From: Butyrivibrio sp. INlla18 | GTDB lineage: Bacteria > Bacillota > Clostridia > Lachnospirales > Lachnospiraceae | Direction of reading: 5' to 3' | DNA length: 64,000 nt | NCBI RefSeq assembly: GCF_900103635.1 | Contig: NZ_FMXK01000007.1 | Span: 179,367 to 243,366, forward strand | Shown: positions 21,775-30,295 of the stretch, in pieces | How the letters are laid out: every line of letters begins with the position of its first letter | How positions within the stretch are numbered: position 1 is the stretch's first letter | Notes under the pieces: model-generated | Databases searched by the model: none | Seen by the model: the letters and a program-made list of their open reading frames with translations, nothing else | Told to the model about the DNA's origin: nothing | Translations under genes and position numbers: made by a program

Positions 21775-21797
21775 TCTTATTTAGACTTCTATATCGA

Positions 21798-22175
21798 TTA
21801 CTTAAGAGTGATCTTAGCACCCTCAGCCTCAAGCTTAGCCTTGATGTCATCAGCCTCAGCCTTAGCTGCGCCTTCCTTAACCATCTTAGGAGCGTTATCA
21901 ACGAGATCCTTTGCTTCCTTAAGTCCAAGACCTGTGATCTCACGAACAACCTTGATAACCTTAACCTTGTTAGGACCTACTTCTGTAAGCTCTACGTTGA
22001 ACTCAGACTTCTCCTCGCCTGCTGCTGCTGCGCCAGCACCTGCTGCTGCAACTACAACGCCTGCTGCTGCAGATACGCCGAACTCTTCCTCGCAAGCCTT
22101 TACGAGATCATTTAACTCAAGAACTGTTAACTCTTTGATAGCATCAATAATTTCTGCTGTAGATAACTTTGCCAT
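21798..22175 (-). CDS. rplL: 50S ribosomal protein L7/L12
   Basis: A 125-residue stalk protein: an N-terminal dimerisation domain, an Ala/Gly-rich hinge (about residues 36-52) and the C-terminal factor-binding domain with [20 protein letters not shown]. It sits 71 bases after rplJ in the usual order. Confidence 0.98.
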   Translation of the reverse strand: MAKLSTAEIIDAIKELTVLELNDLVKACEEEFGVSAAAGVVVAAAGAGAAAAGEEKSEFNVELTEVGPNKVKVIKVVREITGLGLKEAKDLVDNAPKMVKEGAAKAEADDIKAKLEAEGAKITLK

Positions 22176-22246
22176 TTTATATACCTCCGTATAGTATAAT
22201 CAATAAATTTTTGTTTTCATTACTTTAAGCACTCAGTACGATCAGA

Positions 22247-22822
22247 TTACTCTGCTGCAGGTGCTTCTGCTGCAACTTCTTCAGTTGCTGGTGCCTCAGC
22301 TGTCTCAGCTGGAGCTTCCTCTGCTGCTGGAGCTGCCTCACCATTCTTCTCTGCGATCTGCTTAATAACACGAGCGAAGTTTGTGATAGGTGACTGCATA
22401 GAGCCAAGCAACTTGGAAAGAAGAACTTCCTTTGAAGGGATTGTAGCGATCTCTGTCATAGCGTCAGCGTCATAGTACTTACCTTCTATAACACCACCCT
22501 TAATCTCAAGAGCCTTTGCAGTCTTAGCAAACTCGTAAAGTACACGAGCTGGTGCAGCTGGATCTGTTGTTGAAACAGCCATTGCGCTAGGACCATTAAG
22601 GAGATCCTTAAGCTGCTCGAAATCTGTTCCCTTGAATGCGAAGTTCATCATCGTATTCTTGTAAACCTTATATGTTACGCCTTCTGCACGAAGTTTCTTA
22701 CGAAGCTCAGTATCCTGTGCAACTGTAAGTCCACGGTGATCTACAAGTACGACAGCCTGTGCGTCTTTAATCTTCTCTGAAATCTCATCAACTACAGGCT
22801 TCTTTAATTCAACCTTTGCCAT
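22247..22822 (-). CDS. rplJ: 50S ribosomal protein L10
   Basis: A stalk-base protein that binds L7/L12 dimers and 23S rRNA. VVLVDHRGLTVAQDTELRKK and the C-terminal helix QSPITNFARVIKQIAEKNGE are typical. At 191 residues it is longer than most L10 proteins because of an Ala/Glu/Pro-rich tail from about residue 165. It is preceded by a clear L10 leader, through which the L10-L12 complex is expected to repress it. Confidence 0.97.
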   Translation of the reverse strand: MAKVELKKPVVDEISEKIKDAQAVVLVDHRGLTVAQDTELRKKLRAEGVTYKVYKNTMMNFAFKGTDFEQLKDLLNGPSAMAVSTTDPAAPARVLYEFAKTAKALEIKGGVIEGKYYDADAMTEIATIPSKEVLLSKLLGSMQSPITNFARVIKQIAEKNGEAAPAAEEAPAETAEAPATEEVAAEAPAAE

Positions 22823-22852
22823 CTTCTTACCTCCTTATAGAATTAACCGCCG

Positions 22853-22990
22853 AAAAAAAAGCCCCTCGAAGACATCGAGAGGCAAAAAGTCTAAATAATA
22901 ACTTTTCCTCGGTAGGCGGATCATCATTATGTTCTTACGAACACCTACTGTCTTCGGACGGTTGTCTGTCTTTTTCAGACGACCTTAGTT
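22853..22990 (-). promoter_or_regulatory. L10 leader (ribosomal protein autoregulatory RNA)
   Basis: On the minus strand the leader has the sequence typical of the family: GAAGACAGTAGGTGTTCG, AACATAATGATGATCCGCC and TACCGAGG, followed by a strong terminator hairpin at 22861-22883 (GCCTCTCGATG pairing with its complement) and eight T. In this family L10-L12 binding favours termination before rplJ. Confidence 0.88.
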
Positions 22991-23019
22991 AAGATATCAT
23001 AAACACATCTACTTGTCAA
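22991..23019 (-). promoter_or_regulatory. rplJL promoter
   Basis: TTGACA (23014-23019), a 17-base spacer and TATCTT (22991-22996) on the minus strand, directly upstream of the L10 leader and overlapping the region just after the capA stop. Confidence 0.82.
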
Positions 23020-23034
23020 CACTATTTTATTATT

Positions 23035-24282
23035 TTATCTAGGACTGATATATCCATTGGAATCAAGCACTATTCCCGGCGACATTCCTGCTAGCTCATT
23101 AAGTACTCTCATCTTCTCATCGCCAGTAGCTTCATATACGCTACATCCACTTTGAATTGCTGGTACAAACTGTAAGTTGACTGATCCATTCTTGTGAAGA
23201 GTAGCCACCATCATTCCGGTATCAAGAGTCTTTGAATTAAAGATATAATTACCAAGACTATAAACTACAGGAACTCCATTTACATAATCAATCTTCTGAA
23301 GCACATGAGGATGAGCTCCTATAATAAGATTGGCTCCGGCATCTGCTATTTCTTTTGCCTGATCAGTCTGAAGATAGTCAACTTCCTTTGTACTCTCAGT
23401 TCCCCAATGGATAAAGACTACAACATAGGCGTTCTTTTCTCTGGCTTCTCTTACTCTATCTAATAGAAGTGAATCATCAAAGCATCTGAATACCCCTGGG
23501 CTACTTTCGGTAGCACCCTTGGTATCTGGATTATCAAGCCTTTCAATCTGAGTAGCACAGATGATCGCAATCTTCATACCATTGTCTGTGATGTAATAAA
23601 CAGGATGTGAAGCTTCTTCAAGATTCTTGCCCGCTCCGGCATATACGATTCCGGCATTATTGACAGTTGTTAAAGTATCTAATAACGCCTGCTCTCCATA
23701 ATCATATGCATGGTTGTTGGCAAGTCCAACTATATCAACTCCCATATCATTTAATATAGAAGCTGTCTCTGGTCTTGCTCTAAATGTGTAGGTTTTGCCC
23801 GCAGTAGATGTTCCTCCATTAGAATAAGGAAACTCATTGTTGACCATCATGATATCAACGCCCTGCATCTTCTCAAGAAGACTACTTCCAACTACGCCAA
23901 CAGCTGTATTCCCAGCTCTTGCAAAAGCATCACCGACAGCATAATTGTCATCAAAAAGGATATCACCAGCAAATCCAATGGTTACAGCATCATCATCTGC
24001 CGTCGCAATTACATGGGTATAATCCTCATCACCTTCATATATAATTGCAGCTTTCTTCGCACCTTCCTCACTATCAACCGCTGCATTAGGAGCAGTACTA
24101 GCTTCTGGAATATCTTCCCATCCGCTTACAAGCTTCACTCCTTGGCCATGTGCGGAATCATTTATCTTCTTGATCACCAGAATTCCCAGAATTCCTGTAA
24201 AAAGAACTATCGACAGTGTCAGGATAAAGACTCTGACAGCCAAAACGCCATTATTAACTTCTCTATTACCACTATTTCTCAT
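23035..24282 (-). CDS. CapA family protein (poly-gamma-glutamate synthesis type)
   Basis: A 415-residue protein with an N-terminal membrane anchor (about residues 14-36) and an extracytoplasmic CapA/YwtB domain: GFAGDILFDD, MMVNNEFPYS, VGLANNHAYDYGEQALLDTL, FIHWGTES and IIGAHPHVLQ are the metallophosphatase-like motifs. No other capsule genes are adjacent; it is inserted between rplKA and rplJL. No ribosome binding site precedes ATG 24282, and a -10 TATACT lies only 7 bases upstream, so the mRNA may be leaderless. Confidence 0.85.
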   Translation of the reverse strand: MRNSGNREVNNGVLAVRVFILTLSIVLFTGILGILVIKKINDSAHGQGVKLVSGWEDIPEASTAPNAAVDSEEGAKKAAIIYEGDEDYTHVIATADDDAVTIGFAGDILFDDNYAVGDAFARAGNTAVGVVGSSLLEKMQGVDIMMVNNEFPYSNGGTSTAGKTYTFRARPETASILNDMGVDIVGLANNHAYDYGEQALLDTLTTVNNAGIVYAGAGKNLEEASHPVYYITDNGMKIAIICATQIERLDNPDTKGATESSPGVFRCFDDSLLLDRVREAREKNAYVVVFIHWGTESTKEVDYLQTDQAKEIADAGANLIIGAHPHVLQKIDYVNGVPVVYSLGNYIFNSKTLDTGMMVATLHKNGSVNLQFVPAIQSGCSVYEATGDEKMRVLNELAGMSPGIVLDSNGYISPR

Positions 24283-24289
24283 AAAAAAC

Positions 24290-24295
24290 AGTATA
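24290..24295 (-). promoter_or_regulatory. Possible -10 of a leaderless capA transcript
   Basis: TATACT on the minus strand ends seven bases before the capA ATG, so transcription would start at or within one base of it. The -35 is weak (TTATCG at about the right distance). Confidence 0.4.
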
Positions 24296-24300
24296 ACACA

Positions 24301-24330
24301 AAAAGAAGCAAGTCGATAAACGACTTGCTT
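24301..24330 (-). terminator. rplKA terminator
   Basis: The perfect 10-bp stem AAGCAAGTCG/CGACTTGCTT with a 5-base loop is followed by CTTTTTG on the minus strand, 24 bases after rplA. Confidence 0.85.
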
Positions 24331-24353
24331 CTCGAATTTACATTTTATGCAAA

Positions 24354-25043
24354 TTAATACTTGTTAGAAACAACCTTAACACCAGGGCCCATTGTTGTAG
24401 CAAGAGTGATGCTCTTGAGGTACTGACCCTTTACAGATGCTGGCTTAGCCTTTGTGATAGCATCCATAAGTGCGTTGAAGTTCTGCTCGAGCTGCTCCTC
24501 TGTGAAAGAAGCCTTTCCAACTGGAACGTGGATGATGTTAGCCTTGTCAAGTCTGTACTCGATCTTACCAGCCTTGATATCATTAACAGCCTTTGTTACA
24601 TCCATAGTAACTGTACCAGCCTTAGGGTTTGGCATAAGTCCCTTAGGACCAAGTACCTTACCGAGACGTCCTACAACACCCATCATATCAGGTGTAGCAA
24701 CTACAACGTCGAAATCAAGCCATCCTTCGTTCTGGATCTTTGGAATAAGGTCCTCACCGCCAACGTAATCTGCGCCAGCTGCCTGAGCCTCATCAAGCTT
24801 TGTACCCTTAGCGAATACAAGAACCTTAACTGTCTTACCTGTGCCGTTTGGAAGTACTACAGCGCCTCTGATCTGCTGATCAGCGTGACGGCTGTCACAA
24901 CCTGTTCTGATGTGAAGTTCAACTGTCTCGTCAAACTTTGCAGTAGCTGACTTCTTAACAAGAGCTATTGCATCAGCGGCTTCATACTGCTGAGTCTTAT
25001 CGATAAGCTTAGCAGCTTCTACGTATTTCTTTCCGTGTTTCAT
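24354..25043 (-). CDS. rplA: 50S ribosomal protein L1
   Basis: A 229-residue protein of the L1 stalk. [20 protein letters not shown] is the hallmark rRNA-binding segment. Full length; 13 bases after rplK, with GAGGATGAGAG ahead of ATG. Confidence 0.98.
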   Translation of the reverse strand: MKHGKKYVEAAKLIDKTQQYEAADAIALVKKSATAKFDETVELHIRTGCDSRHADQQIRGAVVLPNGTGKTVKVLVFAKGTKLDEAQAAGADYVGGEDLIPKIQNEGWLDFDVVVATPDMMGVVGRLGKVLGPKGLMPNPKAGTVTMDVTKAVNDIKAGKIEYRLDKANIIHVPVGKASFTEEQLEQNFNALMDAITKAKPASVKGQYLKSITLATTMGPGVKVVSNKY

Positions 25044-25056
25044 CTCTCATCCTCCA

Positions 25057-25482
25057 TCAGTCTTCTACTACAATACCCATACTACGTGCTGTACCAGCGA
25101 TCATGCTCATAGCACCCTCGATGTCAACAGCATTAAGGTCAGGCATCTTTGTCTCTGCAATCTTTCTAATATCTTCCTTAGAAACAGTTGCAACCTTAGT
25201 CTTGTTAGGAACTCCAGAACCCTTCTGGATCTTAGCTGCCTTCTTAAGAAGAACTGCAGCTGGTGGAGTCTTTGTGATGAATGTGAAACTTCTGTCTGCA
25301 TAAACTGTGATAACAACAGGGATGATAAGATCACCCTTATCTGCTGTCTGTGCGTTGAACTGCTTTGTGAATTCAACGATGTTTACACCATGCTGACCAA
25401 GTGCTGGTCCAACTGGTGGTGCTGGTGTTGCTTTACCAGCCTGGATCTGTAACTTAATGTATCCTTCGACTTTCTTTGCCAT
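25057..25482 (-). CDS. rplK: 50S ribosomal protein L11
   Basis: A 141-residue protein of the GTPase-associated centre. The N-terminal [14 protein letters not shown], with the conserved prolines, and the C-terminal rRNA-binding domain [10 protein letters not shown] are present. It starts at ATG 25482 after AGGAGG. First of the rplK-rplA pair. Confidence 0.98.
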   Translation of the reverse strand: MAKKVEGYIKLQIQAGKATPAPPVGPALGQHGVNIVEFTKQFNAQTADKGDLIIPVVITVYADRSFTFITKTPPAAVLLKKAAKIQKGSGVPNKTKVATVSKEDIRKIAETKMPDLNAVDIEGAMSMIAGTARSMGIVVED

Positions 25483-25608
25483 TATGGCACCTCCTGAAAA
25501 TATGTGGTCGGCGCGCTACTACAAAATTGTGTAACGCTCCCACTCAGCGGTTACGTGCAGCATAAAGCTGCTATATATTCAAACGCTCTCGCGCTCAAAT
25601 ACCAAATC
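25483..25608 (-). promoter_or_regulatory. rplK leader, candidate L1-binding site
   Basis: The 126-base leader contains GTGGGAG followed by CGTTAC and ACCACA near the start of rplK, as in L1 operators of Firmicutes, plus a small hairpin GCAGC/GCTGC and a GC-rich inverted repeat GAGCGCGAGAGCG. L1 feedback on translation is inferred. No clear promoter was found inside it. Confidence 0.5.
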
Positions 25609-26232
25609 TTATGAATCTATCTTTCTAACTTCAGCAAAGCTGATCTCAACTGGTGTCTCACGGCCAAACAGATCTACATTGATTGTAGCAGTCTGCTTAC
25701 CGAAGTCCATTCTCTGAACAACACCAGCTGTATCTTTCCAAACGCCTGCGATTACTGCAATTTCATCACCAACACCGAAATCAACAGAAATTGTATCTGT
25801 CTTGATTCCGAGAGGCTTAATCTCAGCATCTGTAAGAGGTACTGGTTTGCTTCCAGGTCCAACGAAACCTGTTACGCCACGTGTATTACGAACTACATAC
25901 CAAGTCTCATCATTCATATCCATGTTAACAAGAACATAACCTGGGAACATCTTTCTCTGAACATTCTTGCGAACACCATTCTTAACCTCGACAACGTCCT
26001 GAAGAGGAACACGAACTTCAAAAATCTGATCCTCAAGGTGTCTGTTGACGATTGCGCTCTCAAGATTGTCCTTAACCTTGTTCTCATATCCAGAATATGT
26101 ATGAACAACGTACCAATGAGCGTTTTCATTAGCCTTAGCTTCCGCTGCAGCAGTCTCTCCCTCAGTTACAGGAGCTTCTGCCTCTGATAATACCTCATCA
26201 GATTCTAAAGCCTTTTCCATTTCTTCAGACAT
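25609..26232 (-). CDS. nusG: Transcription antitermination factor NusG
   Basis: A 207-residue RNA polymerase-binding factor. The NGN domain starts at about residue 38 (AHWYVVHTYSGYENKVK) and the KOW domain carries FGVGDEIAVIAGVWKDTAG. It is longer than typical NusG because of an acidic Glu/Ala-rich N-terminal extension of about 36 residues. It follows secE by 16 bases. Confidence 0.97.
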   Translation of the reverse strand: MSEEMEKALESDEVLSEAEAPVTEGETAAAEAKANENAHWYVVHTYSGYENKVKDNLESAIVNRHLEDQIFEVRVPLQDVVEVKNGVRKNVQRKMFPGYVLVNMDMNDETWYVVRNTRGVTGFVGPGSKPVPLTDAEIKPLGIKTDTISVDFGVGDEIAVIAGVWKDTAGVVQRMDFGKQTATINVDLFGRETPVEISFAEVRKIDS

Positions 26233-26248
26233 ATTATCTCCTTTTAAC

Positions 26249-26527
26249 TTAGAATATAGATGTAATGATATTCATTCCATATCCAAACACATAGTCCAAT
26301 ACAGCAATCAAAGCGCAGCAAATGATAGATACGATCACTACAGCAGTTGTCTGCTTGATCATATCATCCTTGGTAGGCCAAATGATCTTACCGAACTCAG
26401 CCTTAACGCCTACAAAGAAGTTCTTGATCTTGTTAAATGTAGCAACAAAAACATTCTCCTTCTTTTTCTTTGTAGAACTGCTCTTAGAAGCCTTAGACTC
26501 GTTATCTACTACCTTGGTTTCTTCCAT
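26249..26527 (-). CDS. secE: Preprotein translocase subunit SecE
   Basis: A 92-residue single-span protein: a Lys/Ser-rich N-terminal extension (residues 1-30), then the conserved FFVGVKAEFGKIIWPTKDDM and one membrane helix (about 61-85). Part of the SecYEG channel. Order rpmG-secE-nusG is standard. Confidence 0.96.
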   Translation of the reverse strand: MEETKVVDNESKASKSSSTKKKKENVFVATFNKIKNFFVGVKAEFGKIIWPTKDDMIKQTTAVVIVSIICCALIAVLDYVFGYGMNIITSIF

Positions 26528-26558
26528 ACCTGTAGTCTCCCTCCAATAAAGGATGAAA

Positions 26559-26708
26559 TTACTTTGTTTCCTTGTGTAATGTGTGCTTCTTGCAGAATGG
26601 GCAGTACTTCTTCATCTCAACACGATCAGGATGTGTCTTCTTATCCTTTGTTGTGTCATAGTTACGATTCTTACAATCTGTACATGCTAATGTAATTCTT
26701 GTACGCAT
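26559..26708 (-). CDS. rpmG: 50S ribosomal protein L33
   Basis: A 49-residue protein starting at ATG 26708 after GGAGGTGAGATA. It has two CxxC zinc-ribbon pairs (CTDC and CPFC) and the family start MRTRITLAC. First gene of the transcript running to nusG. Confidence 0.95.
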   Translation of the reverse strand: MRTRITLACTDCKNRNYDTTKDKKTHPDRVEMKKYCPFCKKHTLHKETK

Positions 26709-26805
26709 TATCTCACCTCCGGCGTGTTATTATCACTTTAAATTCACGCCATTTTTTACTAAATTTTTGCATAAAAAAAAGACGTAAATCTCATGTCGCT
26801 TGTCT

Positions 26806-26834
26806 ACTATAACATAGACAAACTTCTTCGTCAA
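26806..26834 (-). promoter_or_regulatory. rpmG-secE-nusG promoter
   Basis: TTGACG (26829-26834), 17-base spacer, TATAGT (26806-26811) on the minus strand. The -35 overlaps the stop codon (26831-26833) of the upstream membrane protein gene. Confidence 0.82.
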
Positions 26835-28705
26835 TTAGTTTTTTTTGAAAGCAAAATACCGCCATTATTCCAATTGACCTCATATATGATTCCTGGCTCA
26901 AACTCCTGACCATCACTCATAAGAGGGGCAAAAAGTTCCTCTGATAATTTTTCTTCATCTTCTACATATATATATGAAGCGTGATCAGAAATTATCTTTT
27001 GCATCATTGTGTCGCTGTTATCCTCTTCTGCCTTAAAAGAGTCATAGACAAGAGCAACAGGTGAAGCCTCTTTGCTGATATATGTATCATGAACCCAGTG
27101 ATAAGTGTGACCATCTCTGATGACCAAGACTCTTTTTCCCCAAAGAGATTTATCAGCAAGGACTTTATCCACAATTATCCTGCCGTCATCCCCAACCATA
27201 TCCTGATTGTAGGCCTTATTCTTAGATACATCTTTTCTATATCCATTTAAGTGCTTGTAGATTCCAGCATAATCCGCTGTCAAAAGAACAAACGCAAACG
27301 TAGCTATAACGGCAACCATTTTAAATCTCTTTTCCTGAGCCTCATCAAGCCTTGAGAAAAGAGCTCCCATCAAAAGGTAATATCCACCAAACAAGAAAGG
27401 AAAGCCATACCTCCCCATAGAAACCGCCATAGCATAGGCATCGAGGTACTGATCCTCAGTCTGGAAGATTGAAATATGTGCCAAGAAAATAATTCCATAT
27501 GTAATAATTCCAGTAATCAAAAGGAATATTCCAACCTTCTTGGTCTCTGAAGCGTCCATTATCTTCTTATAAGAAAGAACAAACAAAAATGCGAATAGTA
27601 TTACAACGCCGGCGCAAACAGAAATATCTAAAGTCAAGTTCCTATCAGCGTGCATAGGCATTGTAAGGAATCCTTCCACAAAAAATCTCGCCTTATCAGC
27701 TGCATTCTGTGGTGCAGTGTAATTCCCTGAAGTTGCCATCTTGAGCCCAGCACCTGTGAGCTTTGCAACTCTCCTATTGATGAGGCAAAAGATAAGCCAG
27801 CTTCCGTAAGTTATTCCGCTAAAAGCAGCGGCAGCAAAAATCTTTTTATCTTTCTTGCAGATAAGAATATAAAAGATAAGCGCAAACACTGCCCACTCAA
27901 TTCCCACTGACTTAGTCAGGAAAAGAACCGCTGTAAATGCAGCGATCTTAACATATAATAAGGAATCGCTACCGTCCTTACCTTCAAGCATCGTAAGAAG
28001 AAGCACTCCATAAATGATTCCCATGGTGATATCTGCAGGTGTTCCATAATAGATGATTCCGTTAAATACGCCAGGAAGCATCACAACAACTGCAAAACCT
28101 AAGACATTGACTACAGCTCCAAGCCTGGTCTTTTTGATCCTGCCAAAAAGAGGCATCAAGAACAGGGCATTTAACGCAAAGTATCCCGCAAACTGAAGAC
28201 TCTCCCTATACTCTCCCATTCCAAGCTGTAAAAAGAGCCACTTAAAGATAGAAGTTACTGGGGGATAATCTCCAAACTCCGGTGATACATTTCCATATTT
28301 ACCAGGAAAACCATTCATGAAAAAGAGCTGCTTGGCATCAGATGACCAAAAATTGATATCATCCCACCAGGTAAATGGTGTAGCTGAAGTCATCACAGTC
28401 ACCAAAATAAGCGTAGCAACTAAAAGAACATTAGTAGGATCTAAAAGTGTTTTCTTTAGCTCTTTTAACAGATCAGATCTCCCTGCCTTGTCCATTCTAA
28501 AAACTGCCGCGCCAAATAAAGCGCAAAAAAGGAAAGCCAAAGCTCCAATAAGCTTCATCCCTCTAAAAAAGGCAAGGACATATAAAACAAGGATAAGTCC
28601 TGCCGTACAAAGAGCTATGGCATCCCCAAGAATTTGTTTGTATCTTATTGAAATTAGAGCGCTACCCAAAAAGAGCGCTATGAATGTAACAAAAAATGTG
28701 ATCAT
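26831..28705 (-). CDS. Multi-span membrane protein, GT-C glycosyltransferase-like
   Basis: A 624-residue protein with about a dozen hydrophobic segments and an early extracytoplasmic loop TWWDDINFWSSDAKQLFF, like the acidic loop of GT-C enzymes that use polyprenyl-linked sugars (ArnT/PMT type). A soluble C-terminal domain follows the last span. It probably transfers sugar to a surface glycan or protein. It is near the FliD-like gene and the glf/rfb cluster; specificity unknown. Confidence 0.65.
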   Translation of the reverse strand: MITFFVTFIALFLGSALISIRYKQILGDAIALCTAGLILVLYVLAFFRGMKLIGALAFLFCALFGAAVFRMDKAGRSDLLKELKKTLLDPTNVLLVATLILVTVMTSATPFTWWDDINFWSSDAKQLFFMNGFPGKYGNVSPEFGDYPPVTSIFKWLFLQLGMGEYRESLQFAGYFALNALFLMPLFGRIKKTRLGAVVNVLGFAVVVMLPGVFNGIIYYGTPADITMGIIYGVLLLTMLEGKDGSDSLLYVKIAAFTAVLFLTKSVGIEWAVFALIFYILICKKDKKIFAAAAFSGITYGSWLIFCLINRRVAKLTGAGLKMATSGNYTAPQNAADKARFFVEGFLTMPMHADRNLTLDISVCAGVVILFAFLFVLSYKKIMDASETKKVGIFLLITGIITYGIIFLAHISIFQTEDQYLDAYAMAVSMGRYGFPFLFGGYYLLMGALFSRLDEAQEKRFKMVAVIATFAFVLLTADYAGIYKHLNGYRKDVSKNKAYNQDMVGDDGRIIVDKVLADKSLWGKRVLVIRDGHTYHWVHDTYISKEASPVALVYDSFKAEEDNSDTMMQKIISDHASYIYVEDEEKLSEELFAPLMSDGQEFEPGIIYEVNWNNGGILLSKKTN

Positions 28706-28740
28706 AATGATTTATTATACCAAACCCTTTATATAACGCA

Positions 28741-28774
28741 AAGAAGCGGCACACAAAATGGTGCACCGCTTCTT
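28741..28774. terminator. Hairpin between the FliD-like and GT-C genes
   Basis: A 9-bp outer stem AAGAAGCGG/CCGCTTCTT with an extended imperfect inner part. It is T-rich on both sides and lies 48 bases after the FliD-like stop. Confidence 0.6.
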
Positions 28775-28786
28775 CTATATATTTCA

Positions 28787-28812
28787 AGTTATCATGTGGC
28801 CACATGATAACT
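28787..28812. repeat. Perfect 26-bp palindrome
   Basis: Half-site AGTTATCATGTGG at 28787-28799 followed by its exact reverse complement with no loop. It lies 10 bases past the FliD-like stop codon. It suits a dimeric DNA-binding protein rather than a terminator, as a hairpin would have no loop. Confidence 0.7.
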
Positions 28813-28821
28813 GAAGCGTGT

Positions 28822-30126
28822 TCAACAATAGTTATTGAACATCATTCCAGAATATTCACTGGTAATATATGGAGATGCTGTATTTTCTTTGCTATCAGGA
28901 TTCTTGTAATTAACTACTGGCCTATCTACATATTTCATGGGATCAACAGCTATATCCTTGGTCTTAGCAATAAGCGTATCTGCAAACTTCTTGATAGGAG
29001 CAAGGGACTCATCACTCTGCGAGCTGGCTACCGTCTGACCTAGAAGCTCTGTATCAACCGATACCGTTCCATTTCCTTCAAGCTTTATTCCTATATCCTC
29101 AATACCTGACAGACACTGCCTTGCGATTCCGATAGCTTCACTCTTTAGCTTGTCGCCCTTAAACTTTTCATCCTTATAGTCGCCAGTATCGAGAACAAAG
29201 CTATTATAGTTATCAATAAGAGCTGTAACATGCTTTATAAGTGCTTCGTTATCTTTTTTGACACCTACATGTACAGGTTCCTCTGTAAGTTTATTGACCT
29301 GAATATCAAACTTGCCGCCAACGGTAAAGTGATTGGATACCGCTGTCTTGGGTTCTCCATTAAGTGTAAAGTGTGCATTGGCTGCAGGAGCTGAAACTCT
29401 ATCAAGTCCAAGCGCCTCCACAGAGCCCTTTGCAAGCTCACCAGAAGATTCATATATCTCAAATTGGCTGGTGGCTCCGCTCTTAAGTCCTGTTCTGGTA
29501 CTGGATATCTGAAGAGCACTTCTGCCTTCACCTGCATCTATCACTTCAGCAGAAATACCTATGCCAGCTTTATTGATAAGCTTCTGTAATTTATCAAGAA
29601 CATCTATATTGCGATCAGTCTGATAAATACTAAACTGGAACTCAAATTCCTGTTCATCAAGCTTAACATCAAAGGCGTAGCTGTCAGGTGCAAGAACTGA
29701 TGTAGATTCCCTAGGAAGTGGTTTGCCCTTATTGACCTGACTAGCTGCAAGCTGCGTTACTTCAATATCAAAACCCGCGCCACCAACATCAGCATCAGGA
29801 GTTTTGCCAATATAAGAAGCAGTAACCTTTTCCTCATCTGTAGTAAATGCAGAAGTATGATTAAGCGAAGACTTATCATCCTGGTTACTTAAGCTAAATA
29901 TATTACCCTGAAGCTGCCTTGCACGTTCCTTTATATCAATCGCATCATTGCGGGAAGCATCATCATCTGTAAGTAGATAAAGAGGGGATTTTTTATTGAT
30001 TTTTGCAATCGACTTATACACATCCCGAAGCTCATCTTTTCGATGGGCATCAGCCTGTGTCACATCTTTAGAAACATAGTCTTGTATGAAATGGTTGTAG
30101 ACACCATTCATGGAAATGCCTGCCAT
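28822..30126 (-). CDS. Flagellar cap (FliD)-like protein
   Basis: 434 residues from ATG 30126, which has AAAGGAGG seven bases upstream (the frame is open to 30216 but that part lacks a site). The central INKAGIGISAEVIDAGEG and LQISSTRTG match the hook-IN-type repeats of FliD and flagellins, and IDNYNSFV fits the FliD C-terminal domain. No other flagellar gene is in the window. It lies beside a GT-C protein, glf and rfb genes, so a glycosylated filament is possible (inference). Confidence 0.55.
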   Translation of the reverse strand: MAGISMNGVYNHFIQDYVSKDVTQADAHRKDELRDVYKSIAKINKKSPLYLLTDDDASRNDAIDIKERARQLQGNIFSLSNQDDKSSLNHTSAFTTDEEKVTASYIGKTPDADVGGAGFDIEVTQLAASQVNKGKPLPRESTSVLAPDSYAFDVKLDEQEFEFQFSIYQTDRNIDVLDKLQKLINKAGIGISAEVIDAGEGRSALQISSTRTGLKSGATSQFEIYESSGELAKGSVEALGLDRVSAPAANAHFTLNGEPKTAVSNHFTVGGKFDIQVNKLTEEPVHVGVKKDNEALIKHVTALIDNYNSFVLDTGDYKDEKFKGDKLKSEAIGIARQCLSGIEDIGIKLEGNGTVSVDTELLGQTVASSQSDESLAPIKKFADTLIAKTKDIAVDPMKYVDRPVVNYKNPDSKENTASPYITSEYSGMMFNNYC

Positions 30127-30295
30127 ATGCGCCCCTCCTTTCTTCCATGATAATGCACGAGTCCTTTCTCTCTGCCAATCCTTTGGCATCAGTCGTGCTA
30201 GGGTACAATAAGACACTTTTAGTTACCTATATTTTTCACTAAAGAAAGCAATAAGTCAATAATATTAAAGCAAAAAGTTATTAAAAAACCATAAA

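Noticed and set aside
30127..30216. 30-residue N-terminal extension of the FliD-like protein
   Set aside because: AAAGGAGG sits directly before ATG 30126 and the extension contains the ribosome binding site itself.
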